Positions 1 to 7,352 of a stretch of 64,000 nucleotides of DNA are shown in pieces. The first letter of the stretch is position 1, and each line of letters starts with the position of its first letter. This DNA comes from Streptomyces aureocirculatus. GTDB taxonomy: Bacteria > Actinomycetota > Actinomycetes > Streptomycetales > Streptomycetaceae. Location: NCBI RefSeq assembly GCF_000720475.1, contig NZ_JOAP01000010.1:119387-183386 (forward strand), read 5' to 3'. The position numbers and the translations under genes are program-made. The notes below the pieces were generated by a model that was not told the origin of the DNA, searched no databases, and saw only the letters and a list, made by a program, of their open reading frames with translations.

Positions 1-164
1 GCAACTGTATCCATACGGCAACAATCCTGCCCCCACCGCCCCCGCGGTCCGCAAGTGCTCCTGACTCATTGGCACTTACGAGTGGCACGGGAACGGACGA
101 TCGAAGACATACGCGTACGGTGAATGCGCCGGGTCACCGGACGACACTCGCCCCGCGCGTTCCC

Positions 165-686
165 TCACGCCGTTCGGGCAGGCCCTTCCGTATTTCCCGT
201 CACGGACGATGTATGCATCCGCGTGGTGTGCATCTCGTCGGCACAGTCCCGGAAATCGCTCAGGCCCTCGACCAGACAGGCGCGCGCGGGGCCCGACATT
301 CCGGCGATCACGGCCGTCAGCGCCTTCTCGCGCCTACTGCGCAGATCGGCGAGGTACGTACGCCCGGGTCCGGTGAGGTGCAGCGTCAGCTCCCGGCGGC
401 TGATCCGGCTCTGGGTGCGCTCGACGAGGCCCAGCGCCTGCAACCGGTCGCACAACCGGCTCACGGAGGACGGGGCCGCGCCCAGAATGCCACCGAGCGT
501 GCGCAGGTTGATGCCGTCCTCGCGCTCCAGGACGTACAGGACCCGAAGCTGCGACGTCGAGACGGGGGCGGGCGAGACGGAGTCCCGGCCGCGCTCCCAC
601 AGCACCTCGAGGAGTTCGATCACCTCACGTGCCGCGGATGCGGCATCCTGGGGACGCCGCTGCGAGGATGCCGGGTTCACGCCCAT
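165..686 (-). CDS. MarR-family transcriptional regulator
   Basis: This 173-residue protein is a winged-helix DNA-binding regulator of the MarR type, expected to act as a dimer in the cytoplasm. The central part carries the expected order of helices: an LRVLYVLEREDGINLRTLG segment, a recognition helix around SSVSRLCDRLQALGLVER, and a beta-wing region with SRRELTLHLT. It lies divergent from a PP2C phosphatase starting about 90 bp away and borders a sigma-factor switching block, so it may control that phosphatase; this is inference. The start was chosen at the ATG preceded by GGAG about nine bases upstream. The last 25 residues, rich in Thr and Ser, are unstructured. The ligand is unknown. Confidence 0.85.
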   Translation of the reverse strand: MGVNPASSQRRPQDAASAAREVIELLEVLWERGRDSVSPAPVSTSQLRVLYVLEREDGINLRTLGGILGAAPSSVSRLCDRLQALGLVERTQSRISRRELTLHLTGPGRTYLADLRSRREKALTAVIAGMSGPARACLVEGLSDFRDCADEMHTTRMHTSSVTGNTEGPARTA

Positions 687-777
687 GTCTTTACTCTCCG
701 TATCGGCCTGGCCGGGCCATGTGGTCCGGACAGGGGGTTGCTCCCTCTCATCCTCGTACTCGAGAAAGCGGTCGGCA

Positions 778-1947
778 GTGGACAGATACGCGGCAGTCGG
801 GCGCGCGTTGCGCGGCGCGGCTCCTCACGAACTTCCGCAGGCGGCCCGCAAGGCGCTGACCGAGCACTTCACCGCGGCGCAGGTCGAACTCCTGATGGCC
901 GACTACTCGATGACCATACTCCAACCGGTCCCCGCTCTCCCATACACCACGGAACGGATTCCCGTCCACGCCAGCGCCCCGGGGCGCGCGTTCGGCGCGC
1001 AGGAGCCCTATGCCGAAGACGGTGACGGTTCCGGCGCGGTCGTCGTGCATCTGCCGGTCACCGTGCGGGGCGACCGCCTCGGTGTGCTTTCGGTCACCCT
1101 GCCCGCGGAGGCGTACTCGCCGCAGACGCTGCGCGAACTCACGCTGATCGCCGAGGAGCTCGGGCACGAGATCGTCGTCGCCGAACGCGACACGGACCTG
1201 TATGTGCAGGCCAGACGCGTGGAGCGGCTGACACTCGCCGCGGAGATGCAGTGGCAGCTCCTGCCTGGCCGCTCCTGCTCGCGCCGCGAGTACGATCTCG
1301 GCGGCCACCTGGAGCCCGCCTACGCCGTCTTCGGCGACAACTTCGACTGGTCGGCGTCGGCCGACCACCTCACCCTCACCGTCTCCAACGGCATGGGCCA
1401 GGGCATCTCGGCGGCGCTGCTCACCAACCTGACGGTGCACGCCCTGCGCAACGCCCGCCGCGCAGGACTCGGCCTCGCCGACCAGGCGTGCCTCGCGGAC
1501 CAGGCCGTCTACGGGCAGCACCGGGGCGCCTCGCACGTCTCGGCCCTGCTGCTCCGCTTCGATCTGGCCACCGGCGCGGTCGGGGTCATCGACGCGGGCT
1601 CGCCGAAGGTCTGGCGGCTGCGCTCGGGCAAGGTGGAGCAGGTGACAGGCCTGGAGGCACAGTTGCCGCTCGGCATGTTCGAGGACTCCGTCTACACCGA
1701 GCAGCCCTTCCGGGTCCTGCCGGGTGACCGGCTGCTGTTCGTCAGCGACGGGGTGTACGACGTGACCTCGCCCGCCGGGGAGCGCTACAGCGACCGTGAG
1801 CTCGCCCGGGCGCTGACGAGCACCCGGCTGCTTCCGCCCGCGGAGGTGCCGCGTGCCGTGCTCGGGGAACTGGCCGGGCACCGCGGAGAGGTGCGGGCCG
1901 AGGACGACGCGACGGTGGTCTGCCTCGACTGGCACGGACGGCCATGA
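778..1947 (+). CDS. SpoIIE/RsbU-type PP2C serine phosphatase
   Basis: A 389-residue cytoplasmic protein phosphatase. The N-terminal half looks like a divergent GAF-type sensor (residues about 1-150), followed by the PP2C/SpoIIE catalytic domain with SNGMGQGISAALLT, where many relatives have DGMGHG, and the FVSDGVYD and EDDATVVCL metal-binding motifs near the C-terminus. Such enzymes dephosphorylate STAS-domain anti-anti-sigma factors and so free a sigma factor. Two STAS genes, an RsbW-like kinase and a SigB/F-type sigma factor lie 0.1-5 kb away. I chose the GTG at 778, with AGAAAG upstream, because the open frame further upstream runs antisense through the MarR gene. The Asn in SNGMG replaces the usual first metal-binding Asp, so activity may be altered. 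Confidence 0.8.
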   Translation: MDRYAAVGRALRGAAPHELPQAARKALTEHFTAAQVELLMADYSMTILQPVPALPYTTERIPVHASAPGRAFGAQEPYAEDGDGSGAVVVHLPVTVRGDRLGVLSVTLPAEAYSPQTLRELTLIAEELGHEIVVAERDTDLYVQARRVERLTLAAEMQWQLLPGRSCSRREYDLGGHLEPAYAVFGDNFDWSASADHLTLTVSNGMGQGISAALLTNLTVHALRNARRAGLGLADQACLADQAVYGQHRGASHVSALLLRFDLATGAVGVIDAGSPKVWRLRSGKVEQVTGLEAQLPLGMFEDSVYTEQPFRVLPGDRLLFVSDGVYDVTSPAGERYSDRELARALTSTRLLPPAEVPRAVLGELAGHRGEVRAEDDATVVCLDWHGRP

Positions 1948-2003
1948 CAGCCATGACGGTTCTGGCGGCCTCGGCAGCCTTGGCGGCTGCGGCCGCCATG
2001 CGA

Positions 2004-2031
2004 CAGGCCCGGACCGTGTGGTCCGGGCCTG
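2004..2031. terminator. Bidirectional rho-independent-type hairpin
   Basis: A perfect 12-bp inverted repeat (CAGGCCCGGACC and its complement) with a GTGT loop lies between the convergent phosphatase and sigma-factor genes. No U-tract follows, as is usual in high-GC actinobacteria. Confidence 0.75.
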
Positions 2032-2079
2032 CTGCGAGAAGGGTGCGGGTGTCGGCGGCACCCGCGGGTGGCGGGGCGG

Positions 2080-2952
2080 TCAGGCGCCGGCGGGCACCAG
2101 GCCCGCGCGCAGGCGTCCGAGGATGCGCTTCAGGAGGCGGGACACCTGCATCTGGGAGACGCCGAGCTGCTCGCCGATCTCGGCCTGCGTCAGCTCCTCG
2201 ACGAACCGCATGTGAATGATCTCACGGTCGCGGTCGGAGAGTTCTCCGATGAGGGGCGCCAGGCTGTTGAAGTCCTCGACGAGTTCGAAGGCGGCGTCCT
2301 CCGCCCCGATGAAGTCGGCGAGCGCGGCCTCGCCCTCGTCGCTGCCGCCGCCCATGGCCAGCGCCGCGTTGAGGGAGGCGGAGGTGTAGCCGTTGGAGGC
2401 CTTGCGGGCCTCGATGACCTCCTCCTCGGACAGCGACATCAGCTCGGCGAGCTCGGCGGTCGTCGGGTCCCGGTCGAGGCGGGTCGCCAGCTCCTCGGTC
2501 GCCTTGGCCAGCTCGATCCGGGCCTCCTGGAGACGGCGCGGCACATGCACGGCCCAGGAGGTGTCGCGGAAGAACCGCTTGATCTCACCCACGATGTACG
2601 GCACGGCGAAGGTGGCGAACTCGACCTCGCGGGACAGGTCGAACCGGTCGATGGCCTTGATCAGGCCGATCGTGCCGACCTGGACAATGTCCTCCATCTC
2701 GTCGCCGCGGCCGCGGTAGCGCGACGCCGCGTAGCGGACGAGGGAGAGGTTCATCTCGATCAGGGTGTTGCGTACGTGCTGATAGTCGTGCGTGCCCTCT
2801 TCGAGGACGGCGAGCCGGTCGAAGAACTGCTTCGAAAGGACACGTGCGTTGTGCGGCTCGACGCTCGACGGTGCTTCGATCAGCGGCAGCTCCCCCTCCG
2901 CACAGGTCTCTGCCTTCGCCGACTGGACCTCGGACACCATCGCGGCAGCCAC
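2080..2952 (-). CDS. SigB/SigF-family RNA polymerase sigma factor
   Basis: A 290-residue group 3 sigma-70 factor. Region 2 is clear in NLSLVRYAASRYRGRG, the core-binding DIVQVGTIGLIKAIDRFD and the -10 reading EFATFAVPYIVGEIKRFFRD. Region 3 follows with VPRRLQE and a Ser-rich helix. Region 4 ends in LTQAEIGEQLGVSQMQVSRLLKRIL, a typical -35 recognition helix-turn-helix. Family members are held inactive by an RsbW-like anti-sigma kinase; one is encoded 3 kb upstream on the same strand. The GTG at 2952 was chosen because AGAAGGG lies eight bases before it; an ATG four codons in is the alternative. It is the last gene of a seven-gene same-strand run. Confidence 0.9.
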   Translation of the reverse strand: MAAAMVSEVQSAKAETCAEGELPLIEAPSSVEPHNARVLSKQFFDRLAVLEEGTHDYQHVRNTLIEMNLSLVRYAASRYRGRGDEMEDIVQVGTIGLIKAIDRFDLSREVEFATFAVPYIVGEIKRFFRDTSWAVHVPRRLQEARIELAKATEELATRLDRDPTTAELAELMSLSEEEVIEARKASNGYTSASLNAALAMGGGSDEGEAALADFIGAEDAAFELVEDFNSLAPLIGELSDRDREIIHMRFVEELTQAEIGEQLGVSQMQVSRLLKRILGRLRAGLVPAGA

Positions 2953-3057
2953 GCCATCCACCCTTCTCTTGACGACACCCCGTGTCACGTACAGGGGGCT
3001 CGACACGCGTTTGCCCCTGCTTCCCGGTCTCACACCTGCTGATCCCGAAACTTTTTC

Positions 3058-4536
3058 TCATAGCCGTTTCGACGGCGTCCGCCCCTCCCCCGTGATCCGC
3101 CCCGCCGCCAGCACGAGGCGGGCCAACTCGTGGTGGAACACGTCGTCGTGCGCCCCCAGGGGCGGCGCCCCACCGCGGACGACGTCCGAGGTGTCGACGT
3201 TGACACAGCCCGAGCGGGGCAGCGCGTCCTCGGCGAGGGCCTCGGCGAGGGTGAGCGTCGGGCACCCCTCGACGCCCTGCGCCCCGTCGTACCCGAGCGC
3301 CCCCCAGACCCGGCCGACGCCCCCCTCTGGCGGTGACTCGCCGAGCAGGCGGGAGGCCAGCGGGAACAGCAGCCCCAGTTCCAGGTCGTAGTGCGAGTAG
3401 CCGCACACCACCGGCCCGCCGACACTCTCCACCACCTCCGCGAGTACGCCGCCCCCGCGCAACTGCTGCGGCTGATGCCCGGCGAACGCGAAGTGCGAGA
3501 AGGCGGCCTGGAGCAGTGTCAGGGAGCCCACCCGGTGCGCGCCGCCCGCCAGGCCCCGGGCCGCGTACGCGACGAGGCGGGCGCCCGAGCCATGGCCGAC
3601 GAGATGGATCCGGGTGTCCGGCAGCCCTTCCGCGATCCGGCCGAGCGCGGGGGCGAGTCCCCTCTCGCCGATCAGTCCGGCGCGCCGCCTGATCGCGTAC
3701 GACACGGCCTGGCACAGGAGCTGGTGCGCGCCGTCCCACAGCCGGTCGGGGGCTTCACCCACCTCGGACGAGCCGAAGGGCCGGGTCCGCGGCCCGAGCG
3801 GTTCCGACCGCTCCAGCCACTCGGTCGGGGAGTCCGGCGGCCGTGGCCCTGCCGACTCCGACTCCGTCAGAGTCCCCGACCTCGACACCTTGGGCGCCTC
3901 GGCGCCGGTGCTCGGCTGCTCGATCCGCTCCGGCCGCCGGGCGGTTCGCTCGGCTTCCTCGCCGGCCTGTTCCAGGGCGTGGGCGAACCCTTCACAGACG
4001 TGCATGGCGCTGTCGAAGAGCATCGCGGGGTCGGACTGGGGCAACAACCTGTCGCCCGTGTCCAGGGCGTAGGAGTTCACGTCCGAGAGCAGCGGCGCCT
4101 CGACGAGACGGCGCAGCATCATGCCCACGTCGTCCACGGCGCCGAAGCGGACCGGCCGCTCCTCCAGGAGGGCGCGCAGGTCCGCGACGAGCTGCTCCGC
4201 GCCGGGGAACATACGGTTGAGGGCGGCCTCGGTGGCGTCGGAGAGGCGGGGCTCGGGCGGGAACCGCATGCCCGGCCAGTGCACGCTCACGAAGCCGAGG
4301 GCCTCGTCGTCGGTCACGTCGGCGAACAGGGCACGGAAGCGCTCGTCCGTCTCGGCTGCCGTGTCCTCGTCGTTGTGTCCGGTGTGCGCGAGGACCACGA
4401 GGTCACGGACGCCCGCGTCGCGTGCGTCCGCCACGATCCGCGTGCACTGCTTCCCGTCCCCCTCGCCGCCCTCCGCGTCGAACGTGATCACCCGGTACGC
4501 CTTGTCGCTCGCCCGGGCTTCCCTGGAACTGCGCAT
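3058..4536 (-). CDS. Large serine hydrolase with alpha/beta fold (lipase-like)
   Basis: A roughly 490-residue protein. The N-terminal part (AYRVITFDAEGG, DLVVLAHTGHND, GFVSVHWPGMRF) resembles the opening strands of an alpha/beta hydrolase. After an acidic, Pro- and Ser-rich linker, a helix leads to IHLVGHGSGARLVAYAARG, a classic G-x-S-x-G nucleophile elbow. A C-terminal histidine may be in HDDVFHHELARLV. No signal peptide is visible, so it is probably cytoplasmic. It sits between the B12-binding protein and the sigma factor on the same strand, so it may belong to that regulatory operon, although its role there is unknown. The start is uncertain: ATG 4536 (GGGGAG close upstream) or ATG 4617. 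The substrate cannot be predicted. Confidence 0.7.
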   Translation of the reverse strand: MRSSREARASDKAYRVITFDAEGGEGDGKQCTRIVADARDAGVRDLVVLAHTGHNDEDTAAETDERFRALFADVTDDEALGFVSVHWPGMRFPPEPRLSDATEAALNRMFPGAEQLVADLRALLEERPVRFGAVDDVGMMLRRLVEAPLLSDVNSYALDTGDRLLPQSDPAMLFDSAMHVCEGFAHALEQAGEEAERTARRPERIEQPSTGAEAPKVSRSGTLTESESAGPRPPDSPTEWLERSEPLGPRTRPFGSSEVGEAPDRLWDGAHQLLCQAVSYAIRRRAGLIGERGLAPALGRIAEGLPDTRIHLVGHGSGARLVAYAARGLAGGAHRVGSLTLLQAAFSHFAFAGHQPQQLRGGGVLAEVVESVGGPVVCGYSHYDLELGLLFPLASRLLGESPPEGGVGRVWGALGYDGAQGVEGCPTLTLAEALAEDALPRSGCVNVDTSDVVRGGAPPLGAHDDVFHHELARLVLAAGRITGEGRTPSKRL

Positions 4537-4685
4537 GCGCTCCCCCGAACCGGTCGCGGGCACTGTGCACGCAGCATCCTCGGTCCGGGCGGCGGTGACT
4601 AGAGGGGCGCACGCCATCGTGCGTGGGGCTCCGGCGTACGACGGCGTGCCGGTCCTGGCGTCCTGACTCCCCCGGCCGTGCGTCC

Positions 4686-5963
4686 TCACTCCCGCGGGCC
4701 GTCCGCCCGCAGGAGCTCGGCCGCCCGCCGGATCATCGTGGTGGCGCGCGGGAAGTCGCGCACCTCGGCGCCCAGGACGTGCAGGGCGTGCAGCAGGGAT
4801 TCCGTGGGTACGTGGCGGGCCGCGAGGACGGCGTTGGTCCAGGAGGTGAAGGCGGCGAACAGTTCGCAGTCGTCGACGTACAGGGCGGCGGCGAGGAAGG
4901 CGACGATGTGGGCGACGTCCTCGGCTGTGTGCTGTTGCTGCGGCGCCGTGTACTCCCGCAGGGCGGGGTAGCGGTCCGCGAGGCCCTTCAGGGTCGCTCC
5001 GACCAGTTGCCCGGACGCCCGGCTGACCAGGGTGTACTCCTGGTCGAGCAGGTGCTTGAGCGGTTCGTCCGCCAAGGGGGCGGCGGGGCGCGGCGGCGGG
5101 CCCCCGGTGAGCCGGGTTGCCGCCGAGCGGGCGTCGGCGGCCCAGAGGTCGGCGCCGAGCAGCTCGGCGTGGCGGCCGCCAGGTCCGAAGGCGGCGCCGC
5201 CCACGAGCACGGGGACGCCCGCGGCCCTGCACGCGGAGATCGCCGCGTGCGCGGCGGGCAGCCGGGTCGCGAGCGAGCCCGAGAGGGCCACCACGTCCGC
5301 GCCGGTGTGGTGCAGATGGGCGACGAGATGGGCGGTGGGGACCTGGGCGCCCAGGAAGTCGACGTGCCAGCCGCGCAGCGAGAGGACCTCGGCGAGGAGA
5401 CGGGCCGGAAAGGCGTGCCACTCACCGTCGACACAGGCAACGGTGATGCGCGGCCGGGCCGACCCGCCGGGGCGCGGGCGCGAGCCGTCGGGGAACGGGC
5501 GCGAGCCGCCATCTGATCCGACGAGGTCCGGAGTCGATCCGTCGAGATGCGGATGCGATCCGTCCGGGTACGGCCGTGGGGCTGCCGGGGAGCGCCGAGG
5601 AGGTGCGGCCTCGTGTGGGGGCTCCGGCGCGGCCGTCCGGGTCTCGGCGGTGCGCGGGGAGGGAGGGACGGGTGCGGCGGGCGGGGCGCCGGGTCGTGAC
5701 AGTGCCGCGACGACGCGTTCGCCGATGGCGGTGGCGGCGTGCTCCTGGGCGACGGTGATGCGGTTGTCCGCCCACTCCTGGCCGACGCGGCGCTGCACGG
5801 CGCCGATCACGTCCAGGAGTACGGTCTCGGTGTCGAGGCCCGCTCGCAGCGCGGCGAAGGCGGTCCGGGCTGCGGACGGCTCGTCGCCGGCCACCACCGC
5901 GCCCCACAGTTCGTCGGCCCAGTGGGCCGCGCGGTCCTCGGGTGCGGTGACCGTCGGTGTCAT
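4686..5963 (-). CDS. B12-binding protein with W-x9-E-H photoreceptor motif
   Basis: 425 residues. Residues 1-90 form a four-helix cap like that of CarH/LitR and contain W64, E74 and H75, the exact W-x9-E-H pattern that marks adenosylcobalamin photoreceptors. A Pro/Gly/Ser-rich linker of about 80 residues (91-172) follows. Residues 173-265 are a Rossmann-type B12-binding domain with E181-W-H183-A-F-P (canonical E/D-x-H-x-x-G), an SGSLA segment and VLVGGAAFG. A final all-helical domain of about 140 residues is unrecognised. Unlike CarH it has no MerR DNA-binding domain. Its neighbours are an RsbW-like kinase 70 bp upstream and two STAS genes, so it may feed a light or B12 signal into sigma control; that is inference. 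GGAGG lies eight bases before the ATG. Confidence 0.85.
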   Translation of the reverse strand: MTPTVTAPEDRAAHWADELWGAVVAGDEPSAARTAFAALRAGLDTETVLLDVIGAVQRRVGQEWADNRITVAQEHAATAIGERVVAALSRPGAPPAAPVPPSPRTAETRTAAPEPPHEAAPPRRSPAAPRPYPDGSHPHLDGSTPDLVGSDGGSRPFPDGSRPRPGGSARPRITVACVDGEWHAFPARLLAEVLSLRGWHVDFLGAQVPTAHLVAHLHHTGADVVALSGSLATRLPAAHAAISACRAAGVPVLVGGAAFGPGGRHAELLGADLWAADARSAATRLTGGPPPRPAAPLADEPLKHLLDQEYTLVSRASGQLVGATLKGLADRYPALREYTAPQQQHTAEDVAHIVAFLAAALYVDDCELFAAFTSWTNAVLAARHVPTESLLHALHVLGAEVRDFPRATTMIRRAAELLRADGPRE

Positions 5964-6033
5964 CGGGTGTACCTCCAGCGTGGGGACTGTGTGCCGGGGC
6001 GGCGTGGCTCCGGTGCCGCGGCCGGTCGCCGCG

Positions 6034-6525
6034 TCAGTCGCAGGGTGCCTTCCAGGTGACGCGTACGGTCTTCCCGCCGGCGTACACGTACACGTCGAGC
6101 GTCGTCGTCAGTGAGGCGGCGAGCAGCATGCCCATACCCCCGGTGCCGTCCTGGGTGTCGGGAGCGCGTGGCGCCGGGGGCCGCGCGCTGGCGTCGTCGA
6201 CGTCCGCGACCAGGCCGTCGTGGTGACCGTGCATCCGCAGCCGCCACCAACCCGTGGCGTGCCGGAAGGAGTTGGTGCACAGCTCCGACACGACGAGCGC
6301 GACATCGGTGGCGTCGACGGCGGGACAGCGGAGGGCCGCGTAGGCGCGGGCCGCCCGGCGGGCCACACCGATGCCGGAGTCCGCCGCCTCCACGACCAGG
6401 AGCGCGGGCCGGTCCCCGGGCAGGGGCCGCCACCTTCCCCGGACCGCCCCACGGGCACACATCGAGCAGGCCTCGGTGACACCGCGGGCCGCGTCGCGCG
6501 CGGCCACGTCCGGGGAGTGCGTCAT
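6034..6525 (-). CDS. RsbW-like anti-sigma factor / serine kinase (HATPase_c)
   Basis: A 163-residue GHKL ATPase. The N-box is in LVVSELCTNSFRHA and the G-box in GTGGMGM, both intact, so ATP binding is expected. Family members bind a sigma factor and also phosphorylate a STAS-domain antagonist. The N-terminal 45 residues include a short Cys-containing extension (CSMCARG) that could bind a metal or sense redox state. The ATG at 6525 overlaps the stop of the upstream STAS gene as ATGA, so the two proteins are translationally coupled. That fits a kinase with its substrate. A B12-binding protein follows 70 bp downstream. Confidence 0.88.
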   Translation of the reverse strand: MTHSPDVAARDAARGVTEACSMCARGAVRGRWRPLPGDRPALLVVEAADSGIGVARRAARAYAALRCPAVDATDVALVVSELCTNSFRHATGWWRLRMHGHHDGLVADVDDASARPPAPRAPDTQDGTGGMGMLLAASLTTTLDVYVYAGGKTVRVTWKAPCD

Positions 6526-6914
6526 GGCGCGCACGCCTCCTCCAGGGAGCCGCAGACCTGGAAGTGCCCGAGGGTCCCGCTGACCCGCAGCAGCTCATAA
6601 AGCTGTTTCGGGATCGGGCCGAGGAGCCGCATGTCGTGTCTGCGGCAGGTCCGGATGAGGATGTTGAGCATCGTGGAGTCCGCGAACTCCAGTCGGGTCA
6701 CGTCCAGTACCAGGCGGAGATTCACAGGCCTTGTCTCCAGAGCGAGTTCGATGTCGGGCTCGTACTCGACGTCCATCTCGCCGACCACGGCCACCACGCA
6801 CACACCACGCCGTTCGTCGACGTGAACCTCCACCGAGCACTGGGCCGCCGCGTCACCCTGCGTCCACTGCATGGTGACAGTGTCGACCCGTCGGGCCCGC
6901 CACGCCCCGGCCAT
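6522..6914 (-). CDS. STAS-domain anti-anti-sigma factor
   Basis: A protein of about 130 residues with a single STAS domain. It shows the usual VVAVVGEMDVEYEPDIELAL opening and a phosphoacceptor loop in LVLDVTRLEFADSTMLNILI, where the Ser in ADST is the residue normally phosphorylated by an RsbW-type kinase. When unphosphorylated, such proteins bind the kinase and release sigma. The gene ends inside the start codon of the HATPase kinase (ATGA), which makes the two likely partners. The N-terminus is uncertain: 6914 gives 130 residues, an internal ATG at 6872 gives 116. Confidence 0.85.
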   Translation of the reverse strand: MAGAWRARRVDTVTMQWTQGDAAAQCSVEVHVDERRGVCVVAVVGEMDVEYEPDIELALETRPVNLRLVLDVTRLEFADSTMLNILIRTCRRHDMRLLGPIPKQLYELLRVSGTLGHFQVCGSLEEACAP

Positions 6915-6974
6915 CTCCCCATGGGGGAGGCCTCGAATTCACGTCCGGCGGTAGGCGTCCTTCCGCTTGCCGGA

Positions 6975-7352
6975 TCAGGGCTTCGGCAGGGCCTGCCCGG
7001 GGTGTCGCACCGCTCCCAGGTAGGCCGCGGTGCCCGTGCGGACGAGCAGCCGGTCGACCTGGGCGGGCCGCTCCCCCAGGGTGAGCCGTGCTCCGTGCGC
7101 GTCGGCACGCCGTCTTATCGCGATCAGCGCCGAGACGCCGTCCAGGTCGCACTGCGTCACGCCCGCGCAGCACAGGACCAGCTCCGTCACGTCGGGCCGG
7201 TCGGCGAGCGCTTCGGAGACGAGGGCGACGAGAGCGACGAGTTCGTGCGCCGCGGTGTGGTCGAGGAGGCCGCGGAGCCGGACGGTCAGCCGGTGCGGCG
7301 GGCCGTCGTCGCAGAGGTGCGCCGCGAGCGCGTCGGGCGGGCACCGCGTCAC
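6975..7352 (-). CDS. STAS-domain protein (second antagonist)
   Basis: 125 residues, a more divergent STAS domain. LTVRLRGLLDHTAAHEL and TELVLCCAGVTQCDLDGVSALIAI correspond to the core strands and the phosphoacceptor loop, but the loop reads TQCDLDGVSA, with no Ser directly after the Asp-Leu pair where the usual DSSG motif would be. It may therefore be regulated differently from its neighbour. The ATG overlaps the stop of the upstream PP2C phosphatase (ATGA), so the two are translationally coupled, and the second STAS gene follows after 60 bp. The C-terminus, PGQALPKP, is short and flexible. Confidence 0.8.
   Translation of the reverse strand: MTRCPPDALAAHLCDDGPPHRLTVRLRGLLDHTAAHELVALVALVSEALADRPDVTELVLCCAGVTQCDLDGVSALIAIRRRADAHGARLTLGERPAQVDRLLVRTGTAAYLGAVRHPGQALPKP

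Noticed and set aside
124..777. N-terminal extension of about 218 residues for the first phosphatase
   Set aside because: It would run antisense through the whole MarR gene and has no domain; GTG 778 gives the family-typical start.
5964..6033. Cobalamin riboswitch upstream of the B12-binding gene
   Set aside because: The spacer is only 70 bp and no B12-box-like motif was seen; the protein is likely the sensor itself.
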